Source of the DNA: Leptospira biflexa
GTDB lineage: Bacteria; Spirochaetota; Spirochaetia; Treponematales; Rectinemataceae
NCBI GenBank assembly: GCA_020721875.1
Contig: DYLX01000002.1
Coordinates: forward strand, 142,073 to 206,072
DNA length: 64,000 bases
Reading direction: 5' to 3'
In this document: positions 9,601-17,534 of the stretch, in pieces
How positions within the stretch are numbered: the first letter of the stretch is position 1
How the letters are laid out: every line of letters starts with the position of its first letter
The notes under the pieces: generated by a model
What the model saw: only the letters and a program-made list of their open reading frames with translations
Database searches by the model: none
Told to the model about the DNA's origin: nothing
Position numbers and translations under genes: made by a program

Positions 9601-11648
9601 GGGTAGGGTTTGCCCGCTGCGTCCTTACCGCTGAAGGTGAAGGTCGATGGAGGTGTCGCCGTCGCGTCGCCCGATGCGGACCACACCGATTTCCCGCGTT
9701 GATCCTGAATCGAGGCCTTCCACGAGACGAGGTTCTTGACGGATTCAATGTCGAATGAGATATCGATGGTGCCGTCAGCGTTGGCCTTTATCGGACTGAA
9801 GGCCTTTTTATCCGAAGTCACCACGACTTTCGGCCTCGTCGTGTCAACGACGATCCAGTCGGATTTATCGGGTGCCGTACCGATGATCTTAGAGCCCATG
9901 TTGCCCGCCGCGTCGGTGCTCGATAACTTGAACTGGTAGAGGCCATCCGGAACGCGTTTGCCGGCGTCGTCGGTGCCATCCCAGACAAAGTCACGTGGTG
10001 CGCTAGGACCCCTGAGGTCCATCGTGCGCACTGCCTTACCGGTCCCATCAAGAATTTCATACTTCCAGGCGCTTTCAACCGAACCCTGCGTTCTGAAGGC
10101 AATTGTGTCCTTATTGTTGTCGCCGTCCGGGCTGAATATGAGCGAGTCATTGCCCTGGAACAGTTGCTCGTCGCCCATCACCCAAGCGTTCACCGTTGGA
10201 GGGGTATAGTCAACGACGATATTCATACAAGAATCGTAATCGGCATTCGTGTTGCCGAGATCGTCCCAAGCGTGAAAGCTCACGATGTAGGTACCTGCAG
10301 GTACGAAATTCCCCTTGTCATCTCTGCCGTCCCAGCGAATCGCGTCTGGAACTTTCACATTCTTCTTGACGTAGTCGAATCCATCTTTAATCGCACTGAA
10401 GGAATTGAGGTGATCGGGGAGGCTCGACTGCTCGGTGATCGTCCTGACCACCTTGCCAGACGAACGGTCTTCAATCTTGAAGACCCAGCCAGCGATCGTT
10501 CTCTGGTCATCCTTGATGGTGAGTGGAAGCTCGAGCCCATCCTGATTTCCGTCCGCGTTCGGAGAAATATAGGCGACAGGAGTATGATTCTGGGCCGGAG
10601 GAAGCTTGAGCGACACTTCAGGAGGGCTCTTATCCTTCTGCCCCCAGGTAAGCTGAGCGCCAAGACTGAAGGCGTCGAGGTTGTCATAAAGCGGCATAAA
10701 GCCCGCCGAAGGAGTGATCGCCGAGAGCGATTTGGTGAGAGGGCTCTTTTTGCCAAGGGGAATGGTACCTGAGAGTGTCGCCGATGGCAGAAGGCTCCTG
10801 CCGGACCTCTGCTGGATATCGTAAAGGCTCGAAGACATCGATAGGCGCAGATTGAGGAGATTGCGATAGGAAAAACCAATTCCAGCCTCGCCTTCGAGGT
10901 CGTTGAAAGAAGGCGCGCGAAGGTCAAGGCCCGCGCGGATGCTCAAATTGTACCCGCTCAGGAGGTCAGCGCTGAACCCGAGGCCGGGTGTGAACGCGGT
11001 AGGAAAGCCTGTCGAGGCGAGGCTGCCCGTCGAGATTCCCACCGGTGGAGTGGCATAGTTGAACTCTTTTCCCATGCCGCTCATCACGAAGCCAAGCTGA
11101 GCATTTTTAAGGAATCCGAGGTTGCCGAGCTCGCGCACAACGCCGATATCGGACCAAAGGCCCCAGCCAAAGCTGCCGTTTCCGCCCATCGCGACGGTCG
11201 CGGAAGCGCCGATTGAAAGCACGCTCGATACCTGTTTCGCGAATCCGCCTGAGAGCGCTACGAAGGTGCCGAGGGGCATGCTCGCCATAGTGCCGGGGGT
11301 GCTTAAAAACCGGAGTGAGCCGTTCCACACTCCGTAGGATGTGGGCAGCGTGAAGGCCGCCAGTGCGGCGCTTCCCCAACCCTGGGGGCTGCCTGCGGAC
11401 ACATCCGCAATGCCGGTGTAGGAGAGATCGAGCGCGATGAGCTCATTCAGCGAAGTCGAGGCTGGATTGAGCGTTGAACTCCATGGCCCTGCGCTGAGCT
11501 CAGTCAGCGACGCGCTACCACCCATGGTCCACGGACCATAGATTCGTCCCAAAAGCGAAGCGCCTTTGGGAGGATCGTAGGCCGACGCTCCAAACGTGCA
11601 CACCATGAAAAGCGCTACCAGCAACAAAATTCCCTGGGCTTTTTTCAT
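3630..11648 (-). CDS. Giant exported protein: signal peptide, predicted outer-membrane beta-barrel-like N-domain, about 20 FlgD/Ig-like repeats (FSPNGDGxxD motif), C-terminal OmpA-like peptidoglycan-binding domain
   Basis: About 2672 aa from MKKAQGILLLVALFMVCTFGASA. Gly/Ser-rich barrel-like N-domain, about 20 F/ISPNxDGxxD motifs spaced about 100 aa, C-terminus VEGHGNNIG...STERAEVVRKMLTDNGVDPRRLSVVGLGSSEPV typical of OmpA_C. The ORF can extend to 11663. Confidence 0.85.
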   Translation of the reverse strand: MKKAQGILLLVALFMVCTFGASAYDPPKGASLLGRIYGPWTMGGSASLTELSAGPWSSTLNPASTSLNELIALDLSYTGIADVSAGSPQGWGSAALAAFTLPTSYGVWNGSLRFLSTPGTMASMPLGTFVALSGGFAKQVSSVLSIGASATVAMGGNGSFGWGLWSDIGVVRELGNLGFLKNAQLGFVMSGMGKEFNYATPPVGISTGSLASTGFPTAFTPGLGFSADLLSGYNLSIRAGLDLRAPSFNDLEGEAGIGFSYRNLLNLRLSMSSSLYDIQQRSGRSLLPSATLSGTIPLGKKSPLTKSLSAITPSAGFMPLYDNLDAFSLGAQLTWGQKDKSPPEVSLKLPPAQNHTPVAYISPNADGNQDGLELPLTIKDDQRTIAGWVFKIEDRSSGKVVRTITEQSSLPDHLNSFSAIKDGFDYVKKNVKVPDAIRWDGRDDKGNFVPAGTYIVSFHAWDDLGNTNADYDSCMNIVVDYTPPTVNAWVMGDEQLFQGNDSLIFSPDGDNNKDTIAFRTQGSVESAWKYEILDGTGKAVRTMDLRGPSAPRDFVWDGTDDAGKRVPDGLYQFKLSSTDAAGNMGSKIIGTAPDKSDWIVVDTTRPKVVVTSDKKAFSPIKANADGTIDISFDIESVKNLVSWKASIQDQRGKSVWSASGDATATPPSTFTFSGKDAAGKPYPDGQYKAGIEMKYRNGYSPIVYSDAFILDATPPSASIELNDVRAIFSPNGDGNRDTLSFNLTGSKEDLWNLTIKNEQGQVVHTEQYRDGLPEHFEWDGRDSTGQRVADGRYSLELQSTDIAGNEFHTSFSPIVVDTRAPSVSMAVNRDAFSPNDDGIADILNVAIKFESVEGLMNWKLEVVGSSGTKAISSDMLLSGDGTNLPPSALQFDGKVGGKLLSEGTYHFELSYEFENGYQKTQSSSSFVIDITAPAAQVSCSRAFFNPRGDAQQSQVIISQLGSNEVLWTGELRNAQGTMRRKWEFRNTTPPEIIWDGRTTDGALLPDGLYSYRLICVDKAGNSFASTPVSIGIDTLVKQATISADFMAISPNADGVQDTMTVALHVTAPETVSDWRLAILSGQETVMEWKGNGNLPASIVWDGSSLTKLPVPDGSYNATFSAQYPNGDAVVANLGPLVVDRQAPKADVKLASSIFSPNGDGVNDTLEVTQSSVPGDTWRGAMIDASGKSVRTWDWQGSVESFAWDGRDDAGNIAADGKYQYKLESKDAAGNTYSYTSGVFEIETEKKSVRLALSDRAFSPNGDGVKDIETLTADVVAPEKVQEYVLQIVAQDGSAALSAVRTWKGQTPQSEYVWKGETDAQIPAPDGHYAASLKVVYRNGDEVESGTGTFVLDRQFPNIEAVVQGNIFSPDGDGRSDTITITQRSVPGDDWAGTMKDSAGMVVRSWSWQGEAKDLVWDGRNANGTVVPDGFYSYTVESVDAAGNKTVAGPYRIQVETGRRMAQLRLSDKAFSPNNDGIKDELVINVEADAMDRVQQYSLSIADKGGGVVKRWKGSTGIVREYRWNGMSDAGVAVPDGEYSVSLEMLYLNGALAKAGPVPVIIDRIAPQAKVSIAQTIFSPNGDGVNDTLEVTQSSVPGDTWRGAMIDASGKSVRTWDWQGSVESFAWDGRDDAGNIAADGKYQYKLESKDAAGNTYSYTSGVFEIETEKKSVRLALSDRAFSPNGDGVKDIETLTADVVAPEKVQEYVLQIVAQDGSAALSAVRTWKGQTPQSEYVWKGETDAQIPAPDGHYAASLKVVYRNGDEVESGTGTFVLDRQFPNIEAVVQGNIFSPDGDGRSDTITITQRSVPGDDWAGTMKDSAGMVVRSWSWQGEAKDLVWDGRNANGTVVPDGFYSYTVESVDAAGNKTVAGPYRIQVETGRRMAQLRLSDKAFSPNNDGIKDELVINVEADAMDRVQQYSLSIADKGGGVVKRWKGSTGIVREYRWNGMSDAGVAVPDGEYSVSLEMLYLNGALAKAGPVPVIIDRIAPQAKVSFARTVFSPNGDGRADTLDISQTSVYGDKWNAQIISDAGKILRTWEWYPSLANLSWDGKDQNGSRVPDGNYYYELRSIDDAGNSFILPRQRITVDAAKKNVSMRIEPNAFSPNDDGIKDITYINIVAPKPDTLLNYSLSIYSGAKAMPGQAPLRNWKGKTDIKSQYLWDSSSDSGLKVPDGVYSVYLSLEYANGDMFNLGPAMVTVDTVAPKIQISADPLLFSPNGDGVKDYVTITQASDLGDDWSGKIRSASGAVVRSYSWKGQAQTFTWNGTDSSGKLVPNGVYSYEVVSVDAAGNSASAQIKRIMVDATKPRVFVTASDTGISPNGDGIRDDVSFSITVENREGIDSWRFSLLDSKGVERSFFGGSGSDVPTRLVWDGRDLQGQVIEDTFTGKLVVKYLKGDVAEANSSKIIVKVAPPKVDISVTPEYFSPDDDGVNDVLTFGLATDKNAGITEWKLDVLETAVVESSTLQDIASTRTFMSWSGKGNPPAHITWNGKSSKGELVQSATDYPFEFTAWDALGNQTKVKGVIAVDVLVIRDGDRLKIQVPSIVFRANHADFIGLSDDIVSRNQKVVARIAQILGKFPDYRVQVEGHGNNIGKMLGYSASRIQQEETNELIPLSTERAEVVRKMLTDNGVDPRRLSVVGLGSSEPVVPFTDVQNRWKNRRVEFVLIKNQ
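5670..8194 (-). repeat. In-frame tandem duplication, period 1269 bp (423 aa), inside the giant Ig-repeat gene
   Basis: Copy at 5670-6925 recurs at 6939-8194 with no difference seen by eye. ORF-track pairs are all offset by 1269 with identical translations (6389/7658, 6399/7668, 6084/7353 ends). Confidence 0.95.
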
Positions 11649-11725
11649 CGATATCCCCTTCACATCAAGAAAGCTTCAGCTTCAATCTATCACAGCATCG
11701 GGTCGGCTTCAGGGCTCACACCCTC

Positions 11726-12703
11726 TCACTGATACATGATCAGGCTGGGTCTGGGATCGAGCTGCATTACCTCCGCGGGCGACATAAGCGGCGCGTCGAA
11801 CCCCGCGAGTGGAAAATCTGACTTAAAAAAGAGCTTGAATCCCTTGATCGGCATGTTTGCGGCTGACGCGTTTCGCTGATAGGTCGCCTTTTTCATTTGC
11901 GGACTGCCAAAACCGTCTGCGGTGTGGATGAGTATGACGTGGTCGCGGTGCGACATGACAGTCTGCCGTCCCTGGATCATCTTGTCGGCGAACTGATGCA
12001 CCACCAGCATGCGGATGCCGGGGATGTCGTGCGTGCGTATATAGTCGTCCATGCAACTCTGCGCCTCATTCAGTTCCTGGGCGGTAATCGAACCAATCTC
12101 CTTCATCGGAGTCAGCGTGCGCCACTCGGGATCAATCGCGAGGTGAACATTCGGATAGCGCAAAAAAGGAAGAATCTTATCCATCGCAGTCCGCACCGAA
12201 TATTTACCGATCTGGTGATCGACAAACACAAGCATCCCCTCGGATTGCGCGTACTTGATGTAGTCTATGAGTACCTTGTCGTCGAGGTACCCGATTTCGC
12301 CACCCGGCCAACAAGTGCCGTAGATGATGTAAAAGGCCGGGATAACCCCATCTTTACCGTTCACTGCGTCGTATTGCGCGGCGGTCTGCTTTACCATCTG
12401 CGCGATCTGCTCTTTCGGATAGCGGCCGAGGATGCCCATCTTCTCTGAGAGCGGACTGCCGTAGTAGGCGACGATCGTGTTGTTTGCGATAAGGGGTACA
12501 CGGTCCCACAGGAAACCGCCTCCCGACTGATAGTTCGCGAGGCTCATATTCTGATCGATGCGTGCAAAGTTCTGTTTGTGGTAGAGCGCTGGAAAGAGCC
12601 TGTAAGGAAAAGGTTCCACCGCCCCGACCATTGAGGGCAGCATGACAATGAGCGCGATCGACATAATCCACAATTTCAGAAATGAGCATTTCCGACGACT
12701 CAT
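11726..12703 (-). CDS. Exported protein of unknown function, possible TIM-barrel/glycosidase-like
   Basis: Signal peptide MSRRKCSFLKLWIMSIALIVMLPSMVGA; conserved-looking segments YYGSP, HLAIDPEWR, HQFADKMIQ. ORF extends to 12760; start chosen at MSRRK. Confidence 0.6.
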   Translation of the reverse strand: MSRRKCSFLKLWIMSIALIVMLPSMVGAVEPFPYRLFPALYHKQNFARIDQNMSLANYQSGGGFLWDRVPLIANNTIVAYYGSPLSEKMGILGRYPKEQIAQMVKQTAAQYDAVNGKDGVIPAFYIIYGTCWPGGEIGYLDDKVLIDYIKYAQSEGMLVFVDHQIGKYSVRTAMDKILPFLRYPNVHLAIDPEWRTLTPMKEIGSITAQELNEAQSCMDDYIRTHDIPGIRMLVVHQFADKMIQGRQTVMSHRDHVILIHTADGFGSPQMKKATYQRNASAANMPIKGFKLFFKSDFPLAGFDAPLMSPAEVMQLDPRPSLIMYQ

Positions 12704-12789
12704 GATTAATCCTTTCTGTGAGTACCGTTCCATTATTTTATCGGCATGCGCCGTATGCATCTGAAGCTAACAAGCCGTGAAATAAGCTA

Positions 12790-12840
12790 TCATAACATAA
12801 AGAAAAACAAAAAGAAAAAGCCGCCCCTTGAGGCGGCTTA
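12790..12840 (-). terminator. Rho-independent terminator downstream of rpmB
   Basis: aagccgccccttgaggcggctt hairpin next to an A-rich run (T run on the - strand). Confidence 0.8.
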
Positions 12841-12910
12841 TGAACTGGCTGCAAAAATTGCGCTCCTCGCGGGCACAACGCGCACAGCCACGAAGGGCGG
12901 CGATTTGAAC

Positions 12911-13102
12911 TTAAACGTACTTCTGCACTTTTCCAGCTTTGAGACAGCGGGCGCAGACTTTAATGTTGCGAACGCTTCCATTTTCGATCGTACGCATCTC
13001 GATGAGATTGGGATACCAAGTTCTGCGCGTACGATTCTTCGCGTGAGAAACGTTATTTCCGAAAAGGGTTCCTTTGCCGCAAATTTCACATACTCTCGAC
13101 AT
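12911..13102 (-). CDS. rpmB: 50S ribosomal protein L28
   Basis: [33 protein letters not shown]...[12 protein letters not shown]28 with four-Cys zinc motif. Confidence 0.93.
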   Translation of the reverse strand: MSRVCEICGKGTLFGNNVSHAKNRTRRTWYPNLIEMRTIENGSVRNIKVCARCLKAGKVQKYV

Positions 13103-13174
13103 AGTGGTCTCCAAATAATGTAGTCGATGAACTATAGTGGAAAGCGCAGCGCGTGTAAAGTAGTACGCGTGCTA

Positions 13175-14503
13175 CTATTTTCCGCTGTTTCCGAACATTT
13201 TCGCCATAGCGCCCTTGTTTTTCACCATCTTTTTCATCATGAGTCTGCTTTTTTCAAACTTCTTGATGAGCCTGTTCACCTCGGCAACCGAGGTGCCCGA
13301 GCCCTTCGCGATACGCGATCGGCGCGTGGGCCCGATAATGAGATGGTTCTGACGCTCTTTCTTGGTCATCGAGAGGAGGATGGCCTCCTCGTACTTCATC
13401 TCCTCGAGATCGATGCGATCTTCGTCGACCTGGCCGGAGAGGCCTGGGATCATCTCGAGCATCGACTTTACTGAGCCCATTTTTTTTACTTTGCGGATCT
13501 GCTCGAGATAGTCCTCGAGGTTGAAGGACTCCTGGCTCAGCTTACGCTCGAGCTCGAAGGCCTCTTTCTGGTCGTAAACCTCCTGAGCCTTCTCGACGAG
13601 CGAAACAATATCGCCCATGCCGAGGATGCGATTGGCGATGCGATCGGGATAAAAGGGCTCGAGCCCATCCATGCGCTCGCTTACGCCGATGAACTTGATC
13701 GCCTTGCCGGTGATCGATTTGAGCGAGAGTGCCGCGCCACCTCTGGTGTCGGAGTCGAACTTGGTAAGAATGGCACCCGTGAGTCCGATCTTCTCGTCGA
13801 AGGTCTTCGCAATTTCCACAGCCGATTGGCCCGTCATCGCGTCGGCGACGAGGAGACTCTCGACAGGCGAAACGGTATCGCGAATGCGTGAGAGCTCCTG
13901 CATGAGGGGCTCGTCGATCTGAAGGCGTCCGGCAGTATCGACAATAACAACATCGTGGCCCTCACGCTTCGCACGCGCCAGAGCGTTGCGGGCTACCTGC
14001 ACGGCGTCCTTCGTGTCCTCGCGGTGAATATCGACCCCAACCTGCTCTGCCAGCACGGCGAGCTGCTCGATGGCCGCCGGCCGCACGAGGTCGCATGCGG
14101 CAAGAAGCACCTTCCGGCCCTTCTTCTTGAGCATCATGGCGAGCTTCGCCGCGGTAGTCGTCTTGCCCGAACCCTGGAGGCCGAGCAGAAGAATGACGCT
14201 CTGCGTGTCGGTTCCCCTGAGCGCAAGATCTTGGCGCTCGTCGCCGAGTAGGGCGACCATCCGGTCGAAGACGATTTTGATGAACTGCTGGCCGGGCGTA
14301 ACAGAGCGGAGCACCTTCTCGCCCTTCGCTTCTTCGAGCGCTCCATTGATAAAGCGCCGCACGACTCGCACATTGACATCGGCCTCGAGGAGGGCGAGCT
14401 TGATGCGCTCGAGGGCTTCATCGACATTCTTTTCCGAGATTGAGGCTTTGCCGCTTATTGTTCGAAAAACATCGGTAAAAGTCTCTGAAATCTTCTCAAG
14501 CAT
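13175..14503 (-). CDS. ffh: Signal recognition particle protein Ffh
   Basis: LLGLQGSGKTTTAAKLA, DTAGRLQIDEPLM, TKFDSDTRGGAALS, Met-rich C-terminus. Confidence 0.97.
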   Translation of the reverse strand: MLEKISETFTDVFRTISGKASISEKNVDEALERIKLALLEADVNVRVVRRFINGALEEAKGEKVLRSVTPGQQFIKIVFDRMVALLGDERQDLALRGTDTQSVILLLGLQGSGKTTTAAKLAMMLKKKGRKVLLAACDLVRPAAIEQLAVLAEQVGVDIHREDTKDAVQVARNALARAKREGHDVVIVDTAGRLQIDEPLMQELSRIRDTVSPVESLLVADAMTGQSAVEIAKTFDEKIGLTGAILTKFDSDTRGGAALSLKSITGKAIKFIGVSERMDGLEPFYPDRIANRILGMGDIVSLVEKAQEVYDQKEAFELERKLSQESFNLEDYLEQIRKVKKMGSVKSMLEMIPGLSGQVDEDRIDLEEMKYEEAILLSMTKKERQNHLIIGPTRRSRIAKGSGTSVAEVNRLIKKFEKSRLMMKKMVKNKGAMAKMFGNSGK

Positions 14504-14525
14504 TGTTTCTTTCCATTATAGCAAG

Positions 14526-15089
14526 TTAAAGATTGCCCTTGAGCCCAATATCGTCAGCGACGCTGCGTAGGGCGAGAATGGTTTCTCCGATAAGTTCCTC
14601 GAGGGGCATGCCGAGCATCCCGGCACCGCGCTCGATGATGTCGCGGCGCACGCCTGCTGCGAAGGCCGCGCTCCCCCACTTCTTCTTCACCGATTTCACT
14701 TCCATGTCGAGTACACTGTGCGAGGGTCGCACGTAGGCGCACGCGGCGATGAAGCCCGTGAGCTCGTCGGTCGCGAAGAGCACTCTTTCCATGACTTGCT
14801 GTGGTTCAACCTCGCTGCAGATGCCCCACCCATGACTTTCGATTGAGCGGATAAACGAGTCGCTATACCCCGCAGGCGCAAGAATCTCCCTCGCGTGCTT
14901 TAAGTGCTCTTCGGGAAATTTCTGATAATCGATATCATGCAGGAGCCCTACGAGCCCCCAGTACTCTTCATCCTCGCCATACTTGCGGGCAAAGTGCCGC
15001 ATAGCCGCCTCAACAGAGAGGGCATGGCGCCACAGCGAATCGTCGTTATTCCACTGCCTCCATAGAGACACTGCCTGATCTCTCGTCAT
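14526..15089 (-). CDS. HD-domain hydrolase
   Basis: RHALSVEAAMRHFA...WGLVGLLHDIDYQKFPEEH: HD motif. Confidence 0.85.
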   Translation of the reverse strand: MTRDQAVSLWRQWNNDDSLWRHALSVEAAMRHFARKYGEDEEYWGLVGLLHDIDYQKFPEEHLKHAREILAPAGYSDSFIRSIESHGWGICSEVEPQQVMERVLFATDELTGFIAACAYVRPSHSVLDMEVKSVKKKWGSAAFAAGVRRDIIERGAGMLGMPLEELIGETILALRSVADDIGLKGNL

Positions 15090-15122
15090 GTCGCGTACCT
15101 CAACAGTTTATAATCTGGATGT

Positions 15123-17021
15123 TTATTCTAGCCGAAGTACTATTTTTGCGCCAGACTGTACGGGCGAACCCGGTGGGGGTGTCTGCACGGCCACATAGCC
15201 ATCGCCCTCAAGCTGCACATCGAGGTCGGTGCGTAATAGGAGCGGGAGCAACTGTCGTTTGGAAAAGCCCGTCAAATCCGGCATTACGGTGCCGATGGTG
15301 GCGGGCGTCGGCTCATAGATCGTCACCGCACCATTGTGGACAGCGCTTGGGCTCTTGCCGCGCGGCATGCCGAGAATGTTAATAACTGCTTCAGCCGAAT
15401 CGCGCAGCACCGGCGCTGCGATTTGTCCGCCAAGGTAGGAATCGCCTTTTGGCTTTATTATCACGACATAGATTGCGACCTTGGGGTTGTCCGCAGGAAG
15501 AACTCCAAGGGTGCTCGCAATGTAGTCGGTGTCGGAGTATGCGCGAGTCTTCGGATCGATCATCTGCGCGGTGCCAGTCTTTACCGCCATAGAGACATCG
15601 GGGACCTTGGCGCGCCAACCGGTACCCTCAAGGCTTGCCACGGATTCCATCGCGGTGATCATCGCTCTTGAGGTCTCCTGCGAGAGTACTCTCCGTACCG
15701 CGGAGGGTTCATGCGTGTAGACAGAGTTACCATTTCCATCCTCGATCCGAGCAACCGTCTCCGGTTTGAGGAGTATGCCACCATTTACGACGGCCGTAGA
15801 GGCGGTGATCATCTGCAGCGCAGTGACACGCACTTCCTGCCCAATGGCGACAGTCGGCTTAGTACGGGCCGACCATGAAGCCGGATCGCGAAGGTTTCCC
15901 GGATTTTCGCCGGGTGAGCCTATACCAGTTTTTGCCCCGAACCCGAAACTCAGAATGCGCGAGTAAAATTCCTTCTCTGATATTCTGTCGGAGGCATAAC
16001 CCGCGCCGGCATTCGAACTCTTCGCCAAGACGCCCGCGAGATCGAGAGTGCCATAGGGGTGCAGGTCCTTGATGATAATCTTTTCTCCTGAAGGCAGGGT
16101 TCTCCTGTATGCTCCGTCGCAGTTGTAGGTTGTCTTCGGCGTGATGAGGCCGGCGTCGAGTACGGAAGCCATAGAGAAAATTTTAAAAACGCTGCCCGGC
16201 TCATAGGAGTATACCGACATCCGGTCTTCTCGCTCCGACTCCTTGAAACTTCCAAAATTATTCGGATCAAAGTCGGGCATTTGCACATAGGAGAGCACCT
16301 CTCCACTATTGACATCCATCGCGATAATAAAGACTGACTCAGCCTTGTTGAGATTCATCGCCTGCCGCGCGATATTCTCAAGCGAATATTGAAGGCGAGC
16401 ATCGATCGTCAGATAGATGTCATTGCCCTTCGAGGTAATGCCCCTCGAGGTGTTGTTCTCGGCACCAGAAAGTTCCCTGTCGTATTTATACTCGATTCCC
16501 TCGAGACCGTGATTGCCTTCTCCTGTAAAGCCGATAAGGTGGGACGCCAACCGCCCCTCGGGATAGATTCGTCCGTTGATCTCTTCAAGTATAAACCCCG
16601 ACAGCTGTCCCTTATCGAGTTTCTCTTGAATCGGCTTCACCACATCGACATCGAGCCGTTTCGCCAAGTACACAAAATTCGTACTCGAATCGCGAATCTT
16701 CCGCTGAAGTTCATCGGCGCTCACTCCGAGCGTGCGTGCAACCAAGGCTATATCGTCGGAGATGCTATAGGGATCAATCTCGTTTTTTCTCATCGCGAGA
16801 TTAAATTTCGGAATATCAAAGGCGAGAAGCTTTCCGTTTCGATCATAAATAGTACCCCGTTCCACGGACGCGCTTGTCCCAATTGCGTTTTTATCAGGGC
16901 CCTGAATCGCGAGCACAGCATACCGAACGAACACGATGAGCGCGAATGCCGTCAGCACTACGGAGAGTACGACCATTCTTCGCTGGAATCGAGCTTGTGC
17001 ATGATTTTCCATACCCTTCAC
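15123..17021 (-). CDS. ftsI: Penicillin-binding protein 2 / FtsI-type transpeptidase with C-terminal PASTA domain
   Basis: MASVLDAGLITPKTTY, AKSSNAGAGYA, VKTGTAQMID (KTG), C-terminal PASTA-like VMPDLTGFSKRQL. Confidence 0.85.
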   Translation of the reverse strand: MKGMENHAQARFQRRMVVLSVVLTAFALIVFVRYAVLAIQGPDKNAIGTSASVERGTIYDRNGKLLAFDIPKFNLAMRKNEIDPYSISDDIALVARTLGVSADELQRKIRDSSTNFVYLAKRLDVDVVKPIQEKLDKGQLSGFILEEINGRIYPEGRLASHLIGFTGEGNHGLEGIEYKYDRELSGAENNTSRGITSKGNDIYLTIDARLQYSLENIARQAMNLNKAESVFIIAMDVNSGEVLSYVQMPDFDPNNFGSFKESEREDRMSVYSYEPGSVFKIFSMASVLDAGLITPKTTYNCDGAYRRTLPSGEKIIIKDLHPYGTLDLAGVLAKSSNAGAGYASDRISEKEFYSRILSFGFGAKTGIGSPGENPGNLRDPASWSARTKPTVAIGQEVRVTALQMITASTAVVNGGILLKPETVARIEDGNGNSVYTHEPSAVRRVLSQETSRAMITAMESVASLEGTGWRAKVPDVSMAVKTGTAQMIDPKTRAYSDTDYIASTLGVLPADNPKVAIYVVIIKPKGDSYLGGQIAAPVLRDSAEAVINILGMPRGKSPSAVHNGAVTIYEPTPATIGTVMPDLTGFSKRQLLPLLLRTDLDVQLEGDGYVAVQTPPPGSPVQSGAKIVLRLE

Positions 17022-17446
17022 CTCTGAGGTAACACTTTTCCGATGATATTGTTGAGGGGAAGAGGCCCAAAATCTCGCGAATCAATCGATTCCAGACCAT
17101 TATCGCCCACAAGAAAATATAGGAGAAACTCTCTACCCCCACGAATTTCACCTACCCGCTTGATCACGCGCTCGCCGGTGTCAGGACGCACCGCAGCAAC
17201 CACATCGCCTTCGCGCAGCTGCCCCCAACGAATACAATACCGACCACCGAGACCTCGCAGCCCATAGGCCGCCTTTATAAGGACGACAACTTCACCATTT
17301 CGATAATTCGGAAGCATCGATTTCCCCTGCACCACCGCAGCATCTATGACAAAGGTTCGCGTGAGAAAGGCCAACGCAATAACCGCCGCGATCGTGATCA
17401 AAGCGCCGTCTCGTCGCGCTGGACGTGATTTTCGATCTACTCCCAT
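17018..17446 (-). CDS. lepB: Signal peptidase I (short form)
   Basis: VVQGKSMLPNYRNGEVVVL (catalytic Ser motif), ERVIKRVG (Lys motif), LVGDNGLESIDSRDFGPLP. 4-nt overlap with ftsI. Confidence 0.85.
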   Translation of the reverse strand: MGVDRKSRPARRDGALITIAAVIALAFLTRTFVIDAAVVQGKSMLPNYRNGEVVVLIKAAYGLRGLGGRYCIRWGQLREGDVVAAVRPDTGERVIKRVGEIRGGREFLLYFLVGDNGLESIDSRDFGPLPLNNIIGKVLPQR

Positions 17447-17534
17447 TCAAAATCCCTCAAGTATTCTCTTGTGCGCTTCTTTTCGACGGCATAAAGTAAA
17501 TTATCGGTCAGAAGCTGCCGATACAAAAGAAGCG

